64,000 nt of DNA from Impatiens glandulifera (taxonomy: Eukaryota; Streptophyta; Magnoliopsida; Ericales; Balsaminaceae): contig NC_061865.1 in NCBI RefSeq assembly GCF_907164915.1, positions 53,588,587 to 53,652,586 on the forward strand, given 5' to 3'. Positions within the stretch are counted from its first letter, which is position 1. Each line of letters begins with the position of its first letter. The position numbers were made by a program, and so were the translations under genes. The notes under the pieces were generated by a model. The model did no database searches. It was not told where the DNA came from and saw only the letters and a list, made by a program, of their open reading frames with translations. Shown here piece after piece: positions 22,806 to 36,599 of this stretch.

Positions 22806-25800
22806 CATCAATCAATATAGTGTGATAACAATAATAATTTAACACTTTATACCATTTTTATTTTCATACACAACTATTAACTACATTTTTTTATTATTAA
22901 TTTACATGTCTTATTTCAATTAATTTAACTTATCTAATAAAATATTATAAATAACTCTCATTTATTAAAAATAATAATTGAACTTGACAGCATCGCTCAC
23001 AACTTTCTTATTTGAATTTAGAATAAAATAAAAATAAAAATATTTATTTATTTTTATAAAATATATTTTTAATGTTTATATAATTTTGTTTAATACCACA
23101 AATAAAATTTTCATCCCATCAAAGGATGTATTTCAGATCCTCCAACTATGCTCATTTTATACTGTGCACTTACCAAAAAAACATGTCTCACAAGCACATC
23201 TACTTGCAATGGAGTAATGCATGACTTTCATGTTTTTCGTTATGCTTCAATTTCAGTTTTCAATTAAAAAAATAAAATTGTAACTACATATTTGAACAAC
23301 CATAAATAATATCTTATCATTTTGAGAAAGAAAAATCTTGATTCTGATACACAATTTAAATATATTAACTAATATTGCGATTTAATATGTGTTCGAGTCT
23401 TCACCTCGGATCATTTAAGAAAATAAATATTATGATATTTTTTTACTTATATATCAATTTTAAATGTATGTTTTTGTTTAATAAGAAAATAAATTGAAAT
23501 TGTTATTATGTTAGTATTTTGTACTTAATTTTTTTTATTAATTTAAAATAAAATTTAGTTTATAAAATATCAAATATGAATTATTAAATATCTAAAGTTA
23601 AATATTTAAAACCAATAACAACCGACTTAATCATTCAAATATATAGTTTGGATGTAGAATTTTGATCAAATATAACTAACATAGTAAGACTAAATTAAAT
23701 CATTTAAAATATAATTAAATTGAATTCACTGTTACCCCTGATATTTATAACATTTTTTAATATGACTTTGTATTTACAAAATATTAAAAAAAACAAAGAA
23801 AAATAAAATAACCAACTAATTAAAGTGGCTCAAACAGATAAAATCTTTATTAATAAATAAAAATTAAAAGTTCATTTTGCACTGAAAATATGTTTTAAAT
23901 AATTTCGTGCTAAATTTACAAATAAAAAAATAAAAAATGAAAAAATTAAATATTAACCTTTAATTACTTATTAGTCATTTGAAATACCATATTATTTATA
24001 ATAATAAGATTGTCAAACTCTTTTTACAAAAAAAAAATAAATTAAATTAAAATTTTGATATAAATTATAATATTGTGGTAAAAACTGAAATATTAGGAAT
24101 GAAAAACAGTTTTAAAAAACTTAATTTTAATTATTAATAATAAACAATGAATATAATATAGGATAACATATATGTGTGACAAAAGAATTATTTACTAATC
24201 TTTTCTTGGACTTATTAAATCATCAACCCTTTTAGAGCTTTCTGGCTGAATTTGAAGCCTTGTAAAAGTTTGATTTTTTCCAATTATGGAAATTAATTTG
24301 ATAATGTACGGTGCTATGAGAGAAGAAGAGATAAACACAGAGTTTTGCCCTTTAGATTTCGTTAGATTTCGTCAGCAATTTGATGAGCCAGTATTTTATT
24401 AAAAAGAGATCATTATTAATTGTTTATCACCAATTCATATGTAAGTTAGTTTTGATATAATAAATGAGTTTATTGCTTCACTTCCCACTTTTACATCTCC
24501 ATAAAACCATACAATCCAGTATGAATATAAAATTCTTCAATTGTAAAATAATGTTGTTAATAACTTATAGGTACAATATTAATTATTGTATTATATTTGA
24601 GTTCGATACAAGAGCACAACCAGAATCGTGTCTTGGGCTTATCGTGCTTGCCACGACACGAGCCAATAGTGTTCACTATATTGGAGTTGGACACGGCCTA
24701 TCGACATGTCGATGTCCAAAGTTTTTTTTAATGTATATATATTTGTAAAAATATAGTCATTATACCTGAGGTTAGTTTGTTTTTTCTGTAATTTTAAAAA
24801 CAATTATTAAGTTTTTAATGATTGTTTGACTATTTTTTGTAACAAGTAGTTGTAGCCTACTTTTAAAAAAAAATGCTAACAACTAATAGTTAAAATCACT
24901 TTTAATATTTAAATAAAAAGTTTGACATTTTTCTTTTAAAAAAGTAACATTTAATTTTTAAATATCATGACTCACCATTTTTTCACGACAAAATTCGCGT
25001 CAACTTATTAACTATATCGAGTAACGTCGTGCCAGAAATGGTGTGAATCTGAATGCCAATGTATAGTTGACAGTTGACACTAATAACACTAAAAATGGAG
25101 GCAACTATCAATACGATTAAGAAAATTAGAAAACTATTTATTTGATCGTATCAAAATATTAAAAGTTGTGAATAATCATAGTTAGAATATAATCTGCTTA
25201 GACATTAAATGTTGTGAATAATCATAGTTAGAATGTAATTTTCTTAGACAAGAAATGAATCAAATGATAACCATAGATACACGGGTAGTCAAAATACAAA
25301 GAAAATTGGAGAAAAATATAAAATGTTAAAGGTAAATTTATAGTTATTCTTATTATTTTTTCATGTCCAAACATAGATGACTAACTTATGATTTCTATAT
25401 AGTTTTTAGGAATCCAAGTGCATTGTTTCTTGTAACAAGAGAGGAGAAAGCTCGGATTACTTTTTGGGAATGAGAGACATTTGTGTTGATAATTGATGAA
25501 AAATTGCTAAACTATATATGCCTTGGATTATGTTTCTAGTGGTGAATTGAATATCTGTCATTGTTCATGGACACTTAGAAAACATTGATGAGTATTAAAA
25601 AAATGGTTTATTAAATTCTTATATTTCTAATTCAAAAAAAAAAAACTCATTTCCTTAATAAAATAACTTTATTACTTGATTTTTTTTTAATTGTGGAGCA
25701 TTTCAGAATTTTAAAGTGTTTTATATCAAAAATATTTTATATGGTAATAACTAAGTTTATCAAATCAAAATTCTAATATGATTATTCTTTATTGTGTTGA

Positions 25801-28800
25801 TACCAACCTATATGTTACTTCTTTTACAAGAACAGTTTCTTATACGAAGTCATACATCATTATTTGGTCAACAAATTTAATCAAACAATGCGTCATTTTA
25901 CAATGTCTTCTTCATTTCTCTTCCAATCATACCATTTGGCCGATTATTGCCTCAAGGTACATGTGTCGCATGGGTTGTCAACTACTTATAAGGTCCTAGC
26001 GAAACATTTATTCATTTGGGATCGAATAGTTTTATGATACATATTCCTCTACATATGTACTCAGTACTCCTTTGACGTCATTTTGGACCTTCACATTTTT
26101 CGCCCTAACACCTTTGATTTACAATAAAATGATTTATATTCTTCTAAGGAATAAACCTGTTTTTTTTAAACACACAATAGAGTGTTTGGTGATAGAAAAG
26201 ACAAAAGAAAATCATAGTCTAGGAGAATAAAGGACAAATCATAGCATTTTTTTTTCCGACATAATCAACACAAATCATAGTACACCCTATGCATAATCTA
26301 TCATTAATAAATATAAAAAATGGTTTTTCATAGCTAAAGGATTACACATAAATAGCTGATTAATGGTTAATCACATCAATACTTCCCTTTCTTTCCTCTT
26401 TTCTTGGCTCTTCCTTTGTTCTTTCTCATTAATGTTTTAAATTGCACAAAATAACCGCATAACATTATTATTGTATCAATGCCCTTCAAATACATTTTAA
26501 CCAGTTTTCTAAAAAAAAAATATTAATTTGTAATTATCAGGGTCAATAATTTACATCAAAGAAGCCATCACTTCCTTTAGTTATAACAAACATTTAAAAT
26601 AAAATTTGTCTACTATAAACATATTTATTAGTTTTACAAATAGGTTTAAATTTTGATTTGAATTATTTTTTTAAAACTTAGACGAATAATCAACTAAGTT
26701 TGTTTCAAATTATAACACATATTATCATGAGTTAACTAAGTCTAAAAAAATTACGAAAAGAGACCTATACAATCATATAAAGTGTCAAGAGTTACATAAA
26801 ATTCAGTTGACAAAGTTCATTGTTTTAGATTGAAATGAACTAAGATTAACGTGAAATGAAAATTCTTAGTTTCATACAAGTTTTTGACATTATTTATTCC
26901 TTTTATTTTTTTATCCTTGTAGTTAACAAAACTCTTGATGACCGATATAAAATGGATCAATCGTGACAGTTGATTTATTTCCGACACTAATCCTAGCTAG
27001 TTGTCGCTACTAATTTCATCGCTTTGATAAATATGTATTAAAAAACATTGCTAATTTCTGTCTCTATTGCCTAATTTACACTGGTGACTAGGAAAATTAA
27101 TCTCCATTTCTCTATAACGAGTTTTAGTCCAACAAATTTAATTTAAATTTCTTAAAATGCACAGGTCATGCTAATAGATTAATGGTACTTTTTTTTATAT
27201 TTAACACTTGATTCAAACATAATAGTTTAATTAGAAAAATAGCATCTTAAGTTACTCTCAAATAAGTTAATTTTAAATTTGTTTTTGTTCAATATTTGTT
27301 AATTTATAAATTGGTGTCTACAAGGTGGTACATTGTTCTATGATACTAAATTCTGTTTTTTTCATCTATGTTCAAAACGTCTTTATAATAGTTACATACT
27401 AAGCATTTTAATTATATAACTATTTTAGTTCTCCTATATGTTTTATTCATCTTCTAATAATTAAATAGTCATATTATTAAGGTTAAATAACAAAGAATAA
27501 ATCAGATCGAAACTAGATGAAAACTTTCTAGACCCTTGTTTCCTTGCTCTTTTTTTTTTGTATTAACATTTGAGTTTAAAGTTTATGGTAAATTTTAGTA
27601 AAAAATAATAGTAAAAAAACACTCTTTTATTTTCTTTGTTACATCGAAATTTAATGATTGTATTATTTGAATAATGAGCATGTAATTAAATTTTTATTTT
27701 TTTACAAAAAAAACTGTAATGTAAATGATATTCGTTTAAGCGTATAATAACTTGAAAAAAAAAGAAGTAACTACGTCAAGCAGTGGCTAGATTTTAAGAA
27801 ATTTTATGTAGTTCTGCATTGATCCAAATGCCGTTATCTTTAGCTATTCTTGATCAGAATTTTTTTTATAACCAATAGAAAGTTTCAACTTATCTTAATA
27901 GTATACTTTTTCAAATCTTTTATTCAAAAATTAATAAAATTTTTCATAGAGAGAGGTGTTTTCTATCATGATAGTGTGATTTTTGCGAGAAAATAACTAA
28001 CAAAAAAATGTTTTGTACTACAAAATAAATGAATCGATGGAAACTGTATACTAGGTGTTTTAGGGTGGAAAAATCCACACTAATAAAAAATGGGTCATAA
28101 AAAAATATATAATGTTTTTGAACTAAAAATCTACTTAAGGAAATTATAAAATATATATTATTAGCTAATTCTAAATTATATATCTATGAACTGTTATGAT
28201 TATTACAAATTAACCAAGTCTTTATTTATATGTAGGACATTTCTTTACTAAGTGATTTTTTTTTAAAGGATTCTTTACTATATGTTTTGATTTTTTTTTT
28301 TTTGAAGTGAAATAAGATTTTGTATGTTCAACAATTTATCATTTTAAATGATTAGAGAAAATGTGGTTCAAAAAATTAGGAAATTTGAAACTACCAATCC
28401 AAAAATGAGAGGCAGCTGATCTCTCTTGGATCAATTACAACATCGAACCATAAAAATAAATAATGTTAGGAACTCATGATTCATGTTAACATAAAATGTT
28501 ATGGTACTATGAAAAACTATCGATAATTTAAATGTTAGACATCGTATATTTGCAATATTTGAATTTGATTATATAATTATTTTGTGTGCCGGATTTATTT
28601 TTGGATTTATTTTTGGAGTGGTTATAATGATCCGCACAATTATGTATCTAAAGATTATTAGTTACTACTTAGGACAAAAGTCGCTTTGATTGATTCATTT
28701 CGATCTGAAAAGTTAATGTTTTTAAATATTTTACTTCATTAAGTAAAAAAAGAAGGAAGTTACTTATATTATATGATTATACTAGTACAAGTATTTATAC

Positions 28801-28998
28801 AATACAATAGAGAATAAACATCATACTTTATAACATTTCATATATGATATCAACACCTTTTCTTACAAACCATCATAAAACATTTATTTTACTTATAACC
28901 AATTAAAGGGATAACCATTTCATTTTTTTACAAGGCGAGAAACTTCGGATTGTATTATTATTGTTGGATTCATCTCTGATCCTGGTTCTAGTTTTTTC
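22802..28998. other. non-coding part of block B
   Basis: About 6.2 kb that follows block A in order, without the later insertions found there. It contains the uninterrupted site of the mitochondrial insertion (about 25,573-25,600) and the single-copy version of the 77-bp repeat (about 26,590-26,680). No reading frame is conserved between the two blocks here, which argues against a hidden protein gene. Confidence 0.55.
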
Positions 28999-29685
28999 TT
29001 AAGATATATAAGACATGTAACGGTTGACGACATGTCGGTAGATGGCTGAAGAAACCGTAATTGCAAAAGGCAGCCAAGGAAGCATACCGAAGTTTGGTGG
29101 CATAACAGCCGATGTTAAGAGTGTAAAAGAGAGAACAAGACCGATGAAAGACAAACCACAGGTCAAGATGTTTTCAATAATATCTTCAACAAAGATTATC
29201 CCAATTGCTGCTGCATGAAATGTAACAATCACTGCCAGCAAGTAAACTATATAGGCTAAAGTATGATGCCTAAAAAGTGTGTCTGGCTTCATCCCTCCAT
29301 CCTTCACAACATAGGATAAACTAAGAAGAGCAAGAACAGCAGAGAAAGCCACAAAAATTGTGGCCATCAACCATTTGAGCTTCACGGATGATCTTCGGGT
29401 GGGCGATGGATCCTCGTGAGGGTGAGAACGAGACGAATGACTCGTCATGGTGTTGGTACTGGCGGTTCTAGTTGAAACCTGAAAATAAATATATACATTT
29501 TAACTACGTCGTTGAAGACCCGTTTAGTTTAGTAGTAGAGTGTAAGACTCGTGAGTTCGATAACTTAAGTTCCAAAGTTATTATTATTAGTATTCTAAGT
29601 AATAAATTAAAAGACTCTAAGGGATGATAACTTTTACCAATATATTGGTTGTAGTTCCAGAAGCCATCTCAAGATCATGGCTCAT
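28999..29685 (-). CDS. four-helix membrane protein, complete two-exon gene, 175 aa
   Basis: Exon 1 is 29,638-29,685 (16 codons, MSHDLEMASG...), followed by a GT donor; the intron of 159 bp ends in CAG, and exon 2 is 28,999-29,478. The joined product has 175 residues: a polar N-terminus rich in Ser, Thr and His (with an SPTRRSS motif that could be phosphorylated), then four hydrophobic segments starting near KLKWLMAT, HHTLAYIVYLL, ILTCGLSF and MLPWLPFA. The motif AVMPPNFGMLPWLPFAI between helices 3 and 4 is identical in both paralogues and is the best family handle. I do not recognise the family and assign no function. The C-terminus ends MSYIS because sequence before the old stop differs from the other copy. 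The exon 1 start is inferred. Confidence 0.75.
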
Positions 29686-31123
29686 AATGAACTGATTTAA
29701 ATCTGCAAATTAATTTCATAAAGGGAAAGAGAGACAATTTGATGATCAGATTTATACTTGATTTGCCGGCGAATAGATAGTGACGTTTAATTAGTATGAA
29801 ACTGGCATATGCATGAGTTCAAAGTCTTTTTTAATTAATTAAATATTCTCATATATTGTCCAATACGCGTCTAAATAATAAAAGAGACTTTATTTATTTT
29901 CATATATTTGGAAAAAAAAGGAGTGAAATTTTGAAATGAACCCAATGTGTGATATACAAAAATCTGTCATACTAGACCCAAAACAATTTTTTAAAAAAGA
30001 GTTAAAAAATCAAATTTTGTCTTACTACTTAGCATAAGAAAACTAATATAACTATTATTATCTTTTTAGATTTGAAATATACGCGACTCAATAGATAATA
30101 AAAAAAATTAGGTTGGACTTCAGCCCAATAAAACACTTGTAGATTCGTCTTTGTCCACAATCCTTAGCGAAGTTGGAACAAACTTTGATCGACCACTCTA
30201 AATGGCTCATGATCGAACCAAGGGGTGAGTTTAAGAGCTTGATTGAGGTTCGTTATTGGAGGGTTTTTAATGTATTTTTTTTTTATAAAAAAAAAAAAGA
30301 AGAAGTGGGTTTTTAGGGATTTTAATGAGTTAAATTATTATAATGTCTTTTTTTATTTAAAATTAAAATTTTATAAACATAAATTAAGAATATTTTAATA
30401 TTTTAATTAATAAATCGAATTAAAATAGTTGAGTTTAGAGTAAAAATTTAAGAAACAAAATCCACATCAAACAAATTTAAAATCAACAAATAAGAAAGAA
30501 CATATGCAATAAAGAATAAAAAAAGTAACATTCATCTAATATTTTGTAGTCAATATGATTACCATATTTTTATTAAGCTTTGATCTATGTTTTTATAATG
30601 TAGGAGCATTTGAATAGAAGGTGACACATAATATTTGAGCATGACATTTTTATACTCAAATTATGAAAAAGAATAATGTTTTTTTGAAATGAAGCAACTC
30701 AAAATGGTAAAGAGTAAAAACAGATTGAACAAAAATGAAGACAAAGATTTTGGCCATACAAATTGAACATTATAAAATAAGGGAACCGGAAGAAAATTCG
30801 ACATCCAAATTAACTCGACCACAAAAGTCCCCTGCTCCCACCAATGTTACTCTCCAAGCAAAAGAAAAACCAAGAACAAAGGCAAGCAAGAGATTGGTAA
30901 AGAAAATTGAAGATAAGACAACCCAAATCTTATCATGAGCTCTAGTTTTAGAGTGTAATAATATTGTATTATCATTAACAAAAAAAAAATTATAAAGTCT
31001 AGTTGATTAAATGTTATTAATATATAGTGTGGCATATGGTTCAAATCTTGATGGTCCACTTATTTTTATTTTGGGTAATCGAGACCGAGGAAATGGTCCT
31101 AGGCGGTCTAACTGACCTTACAT
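29686..31123. other. intergenic
   Basis: Upstream region of the membrane-protein gene, then A+T-rich sequence. A Lys-rich open frame at 30,735-30,938 shows no family signature. No gene is called. Confidence 0.5.
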
Positions 31124-31200
31124 AGCCGGTTATGGAGCTTCCATGACGGACCCTAAAACCTGAGCCGGTCATGGAGCCTCCATGACGACCCTAAAACCTG
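31124..31200. repeat. 39-bp tandem repeat, two copies
   Basis: AGCCGGTTATGGAGCTTCC and AGCCGGTCATGGAGCCTCC start two adjacent units that both end CCCTAAAACCTG. Each unit contains a small palindrome around TGGAGC-TCCA. Confidence 0.8.
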
Positions 31201-34200
31201 AAGCCACCGACCTAAAATCATATCACATAAATCTATTTTACTCAAGTGATTGTCAATTTGTTAACATGTACGGAGAATTGCTTCTAGATATTACATTAAT
31301 TGTTATCATTATTTTAATGAAATCATTTTATTTTATCATATGATTTGAGAAAGAAGACAAAGAACAACCTTTGAGCCTTCGATCAAGCCAGCCAAGACGG
31401 TAGATACGACAAACACCCTTCTCTTTTTTATCAACTATGATTCCATCCTTCCATGCATTTTGCAAAAGAATTTAAAATAATAATTATTTGAAAATGAAAA
31501 ACACCTTAAGAAAGTTCTAACCAAGTGCCTCTATATTTTATTAATGTAAATTAGTTATTTTGTTACTCCTAATAGATGGGGTTCTAGAAACTCTAAAAAA
31601 AATGGCCATTAAATTAGTAGAGAATTTATAGTCTTAAGAGCACGTTAGTTTCTATTCTTTTAGTTTCGTTTAGCATTTAACCAACTAGCTTGTTAATTAT
31701 AATATAAAATTATTATCTTTCAATATAATATAAAATATATTAAGTTATAATAAATAAATAATAACTTTTTTTGCAGCCTTATATTGGGGGGTTTGGAGAA
31801 GACTTGGGGCAGAGTATATATTGTGTTACCAAATTGGCACACATAATTTTGCTAAGAGAATAATACTTTTCTTATTAGAAGGAAGGAAGATAAAATTATC
31901 ACAAACGGTTTATAGAATATGATTTCATTTCATCGGGCAGCATCGGTTGGATTTTGCAACCGCAAAACTACGAATCTTTTTAGAAATCAAACTTTTAACA
32001 AATCAGTTTTCAAATCGTTTACGACGAACAACATATTTACTAAGAACTGAAATAGCACAAAGCAATAAACGACAACACAATATACGTGGTTCAATCAAAA
32101 TCGACCTACGTCCACGGGAGGGATAAGTTTTATTAAATCAAAAAAATGTCAGACACTTACATGCCCTACTCTCAAATTAAATAAGTGATTACACTAGGAA
32201 TGATTTTATTACTCCATAATTAAAAACTCCCCCAATCATTCTCTCTGGATCAGTCAAAGAACAAGAAGGAAACCAAAACCCTAGATCTGTTCACTCTCTC
32301 TCAATGTTACTATATTATGAAAAAAATACCAAAAAAAAAGTATTTATACTTTAACCCGTTTTCATAACAGAAAATTCTAACTCGTTTACCCGGAATTTAA
32401 AACCCGCCCTCAATAGCAAGAAACACCTCAACAGCATCGGCCTTGGAATACGAGGTACTGGGAAAACCATTGAAGAACAACCTCGTCCCATGCACCCATG
32501 GTAATTAATCCTTTTTGTGTGAAAGTAATGGAGCGGAGGTTTAACTTAGGGAAATTGAGAATAACATCCTTCATGCCAGAAATAAGAGTTTTGTATTGAC
32601 AGAATTGAGTTAAAACTTTGTTCTTAAAATCTGACATGATAAGACAAAGTGATGATTCAAATTCTCTATGTTTGGGATATTCAGATGTTTGTCCTTGCCA
32701 ACAACTCTTTAAGACTCTTCGGTAAGTTTTTGTAGGTAAGTTTTTGTAGGTAAAAATAAGTAGGAGAGATAAAATAAACAATAAAAATGACAAACATTTA
32801 ATGTGATTCACCTCACTTAGACATAGTTTGATGTAAGAGTTTTTGGAATAAAACTTAATTTTTATCCTAAAACCCAAACATCTTATCAACCATCAAATTA
32901 AATAATTTTATTATTTTAATACTAAAATTACCCTCTAATTTTATCTTCTCTATCTAAACTATTATTCTCTCACTTACACCATACCCTCTAAAGTCAATGG
33001 GCAAATTATTTCAAAATTTAAAAACCAATTTTTTTCTACTTTTTATCACACAAAGGTTTTTTTTAGATAAAACCCAGATAAAAAACAAAAAAAACCCTTT
33101 TCTCAACCAAGACCTTAATTTATCTTAATTAAACATTCCTATTTTATTCGTTCCTAACTAAACAATATAAAATATATAATTTTTTCAGTCTAATTAGAAA
33201 ATAGTTCTAACAATAAAAGTCTTTCACTATTTGAAAAATTGAAAAAAAAAAAAAAAATTACTAGCTCTATGTCCTTCCTTTTTTTTTTGTTTATTAAATG
33301 GGATAAGAAAACGTTTATACTTCAGTTAGGTAGGTTGTAGGTTCAAATTCAATAGAGCGTGATTCCGAATTAATAGACCCCATCATTACAAGTTATGATA
33401 ACTCTTTTTTTAAGAAATAGTCTCATCATTTCTAAGCTAAAACGAAGGGAAATATTAATCTACCGGCTTAAATTAAAAATTATTATATTACTAGGTTTGT
33501 ATAATTTTAATTGTATAGTTATTTGTGCTTTAATTAATCGTTTTTATTTTTTAAATGTTTCGATTATAATTTTTAGAATTTTTGGAATTCAACAACTTCT
33601 TTAATATTAAACTCAGAGAAAAGACAAAATATAATATTCCATCTTTCTTTTAAACCAAGAAATTATAATTCTTTATTATCTATCCGATTAAAACAAATAC
33701 AGTTATTATTGTGTAATATTATTTTTTATTAAAAAAAATAGTTCGGATAGATTTTAAATCCTGGCTCGCTCCGCCCTTAAGATTATGACACGGGTTTATA
33801 TAAAATCCGGTTCCCGAAACCCTAATAGATACAGAATTGGGACTGAAAACGATGCTTTCAAGACAAAAACTTCAACTTTTTAAAGTACTCGACTATACCT
33901 TTAAATAAATTTCAACTAGGTTAACATCAATATCTCGACAAAAAATCTCCAAAATATTGACATAATATTTTCCTAATTATATTACCATAAAAAAATTATT
34001 TTCTTAATCAAGATTATACATAAAAAAAAAAAAGATATTTTTCTTTAGTTCAATATTTTGTTTTTTTGCCTGACTAATGTAAGGCAACTCAACATAACTT
34101 CTTCTTATTATGGTTTTGAGTTGTAACCAATATTAATAAGTTGTGATGTTGGTGGAAGTTGTAACCGACTTTGTTGTATGGATTTTACATTTTTAAGGAA

Positions 34201-34699
34201 ATTAAAAGCAATAAGATTGATTCGAGGAAAGCACATATATATCAAGGTGATGTGTAGGTCCTCATTGAGACCTCGGTCGGTTGACGGATGTAACACATAT
34301 TGATAACAATATTCATGTTGGAGTTGAGGCCCTAATGACTTAAGGAAATTATTGGTCGTGTTGATTTCACTTATGGTTTCTTATTTGTAGTTTTTTTTTT
34401 TTATCTTAATATCTATTCTTAGAATTTTTGTATTCCCTTGTCAACTCCTTATTCACACTTCACAAATTTCTTTATCTTTTTTCTCCTATTTTTTATGCCT
34501 GTCAAAATTATTGATAAATATAAAACAATAACAAAATGAAGAAATAATTTGATTGCAAGTATAATGTGTTAGCTGTATGCAGCGAACCTCACATTACACG
34601 AAGTGCGCCTTTAAAAAAACCTATTATTATTATGCAATGTGATGGTCACTAAAAAAAGCAATGAAGGTGACATGCTTAGTATAAATTAAATGCCTTTAA

Positions 34700-34703
<4 letters not shown>
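31201..34703. other. intergenic with repeat fragments
   Basis: At about 32,080-32,130 the words ATACGTGGTTCAATC and CCTACGTCCACGGGAG belong to a dispersed plant repeat that I cannot classify. An open frame of 153 codons on the minus strand (32,428-32,889) has no recognisable domain and an A+T-rich, low-complexity first half, so I do not call it. A possible SINE piece with a box B-like GTAGGTTCAAATTC lies at about 33,310-33,390. Confidence 0.4.

Positions 34704-34787
<84 letters not shown>
34704..34787. repeat. (AT)n microsatellite
   Basis: About 84 bases of pure AT repeats, one of the longest in the window. Confidence 0.95.
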
Positions 34788-34793
<6 letters not shown>

Positions 34794-35700
34794 CACTTCA
34801 ATTAGGCCAAAACACATGAATGATCTGAATTTATTTTAAAACATATTTTTTTTTCTATATACAATTTGTATATGTGAGAATTTCATGAAGTGTTTCATTT
34901 TTTCTTGAAAGGATGAAGTAATTTCATAATTTTGTAAAGGCATCAAAATAATGGTACAAAATATATATATATGTTATAATCTGAATTATTTAAAGAACTC
35001 TGACATTTTGCATTATTTTTTAGAGTTTTGTGGTGTAATATCAGAACTTCAGCTTAAAAATTAAAATTATTTATAAATATAATTGATAAAAAAATTTAAA
35101 CTCATAGAATATATGTAATTGCAATTGAAATTAGAAATTTGATTCTAATAGTAGAGATTTCGATTGTGCAAGCTCAAGAGTTTTTTATCTTGCATCAATA
35201 TTGCAGAGCAGTTTGTGCTCTAGCAATAATAAAATTTGTATTTATTTACTTTAGGATCTAGGAGAGTTGACAAATTTTTTTGTATTAATTATTTTATTGA
35301 TTTTTCTACGTTTTCGAATGTTGAAATTGATGCTCATACTAACGTGTGAAGTTAGTTATGCAAGAAACCACACATAAGAATGGTTCACATATGGTTGAAG
35401 TATCCATTGGGTACAATGGTGAGAACCCTAACCTAATAATTTGATTAAATGTATGCATAGATGAGAAGGAAAACTAATGGCGAAAAAAAAGTTGATCACG
35501 CTATTCAAAATTCATCTAAAAAAGAAATTGTTCTTGCTAAACGAATCTACTAAGAAAATACTCCGAGTTTTAAATTGACCTCTTTTCAAGTAAGAGTGGT
35601 GAATTATTTTGGACCCTTCTTTTGATAACAATTTTTGATAATCTACACCAACAAAACTTAAAATTGATTTAAATTATGTGAAACTATAATCTTATCTATA
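34788..35700. other. intergenic, nothing recognised
   Basis: A+T-rich, no supported feature. Confidence 0.5.
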
Positions 35701-35912
35701 TTTGTATTTAGGCATAAAGAAATATGTGTTTTTAAATAGATAAATAATAGCACTTTTGGATGTTAAATTATTTAGAATTAAAATTAAAATAATTTAGCAA
35801 TACATATTTGTATGTAGACATAAAGAAATATGTGTTTTTAAATAGATAAATAATAGCACTTTTGAATGTTAAATTGTTTAGGATTAAAACAAATAATTTA
35901 GCATTACATCAT
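35701..35912. repeat. 106-bp tandem repeat, two copies
   Basis: The unit TTTGTATTTAGGCATAAAG... at 35,701 is repeated from 35,807 with few changes; the shared core includes AAATATGTGTTTTTAAATAG and TAATAGCACTTTTG. Confidence 0.9.
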
Positions 35913-36599
35913 TTATAACGTGATCCAAATTTTAGGTGGGTGATCATTAATAATGTTGGTTGTTGTACTTGTTTTCAAAAGAATAGACTTATAAAATAAA
36001 TGTTTGATGAAATAATTATTTAACTAATATATAAATATTCTTTTTAAATATTTATATTTTTAAATGCTAAATAAAAAAACGTTTAAAACCAAAGAAATAA
36101 AACATGACATTAGAAAAAATATTTTTTTTTTTAAATATTTATATTTAAATATATTTTTAAAATTTAAGAAACTAACAAAAATAAAAAAAAAAGATAATTA
36201 TTATTTGTCTGTTCCTGAAAATATTGTATTGTATAAACGTCATATAGAGTTGATAATTCTAATTTGTTTCAATTCAAAGACTAAGAAGGTTGTAAATAGA
36301 AATCTTATATTTAGCAACGGGAACAAAGTTACTATTGTGTGATCTCACTTCAGTTTAATATTTTTTTTAGAAACAATTAAATATCATTTCATTAAAATTT
36401 TCAAAAGTGAGAGGGTTAAAAATCAAAGTTAGATTTTATCTATGATTAAAGTATGAAAATCAAAATACCCTAAAAAACTTATTAGTAGAATTCGCAAAAT
36501 CAAACAATAAAGATTATAAACGAAAATAATACAATAAAAAAAGATCATAACTACCCCCAATCAAGGTGTTTATTTCCATATAAACGTGTTGCATCATAA
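35913..36599. other. intergenic, nothing recognised
   Basis: A+T-rich. An open frame of 92 codons at 36,064-36,342 is Lys/Asn/Ile-rich, as expected by chance in such sequence. Confidence 0.5.

Larger units (their letters stand above)
16938..29510. repeat. tandem duplication, block B
   Basis: Second copy of the segment described for block A, in the same orientation. It begins inside the calmodulin-like gene and ends in intron 1 of the membrane-protein gene, whose exon 1 follows at 29,638-29,685. Later additions specific to this copy include the solo LTR at 18,072-19,415 and probably the subrepeat region at 19,890-21,600. Confidence 0.8.

Noticed and set aside
32428..32889. 153-codon minus-strand frame
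   Set aside because: One of the longest frames outside the called genes, but the first half is low-complexity hydrophobic text, there is no recognisable motif, and repeat sequence lies nearby. It cannot be supported without a database search.
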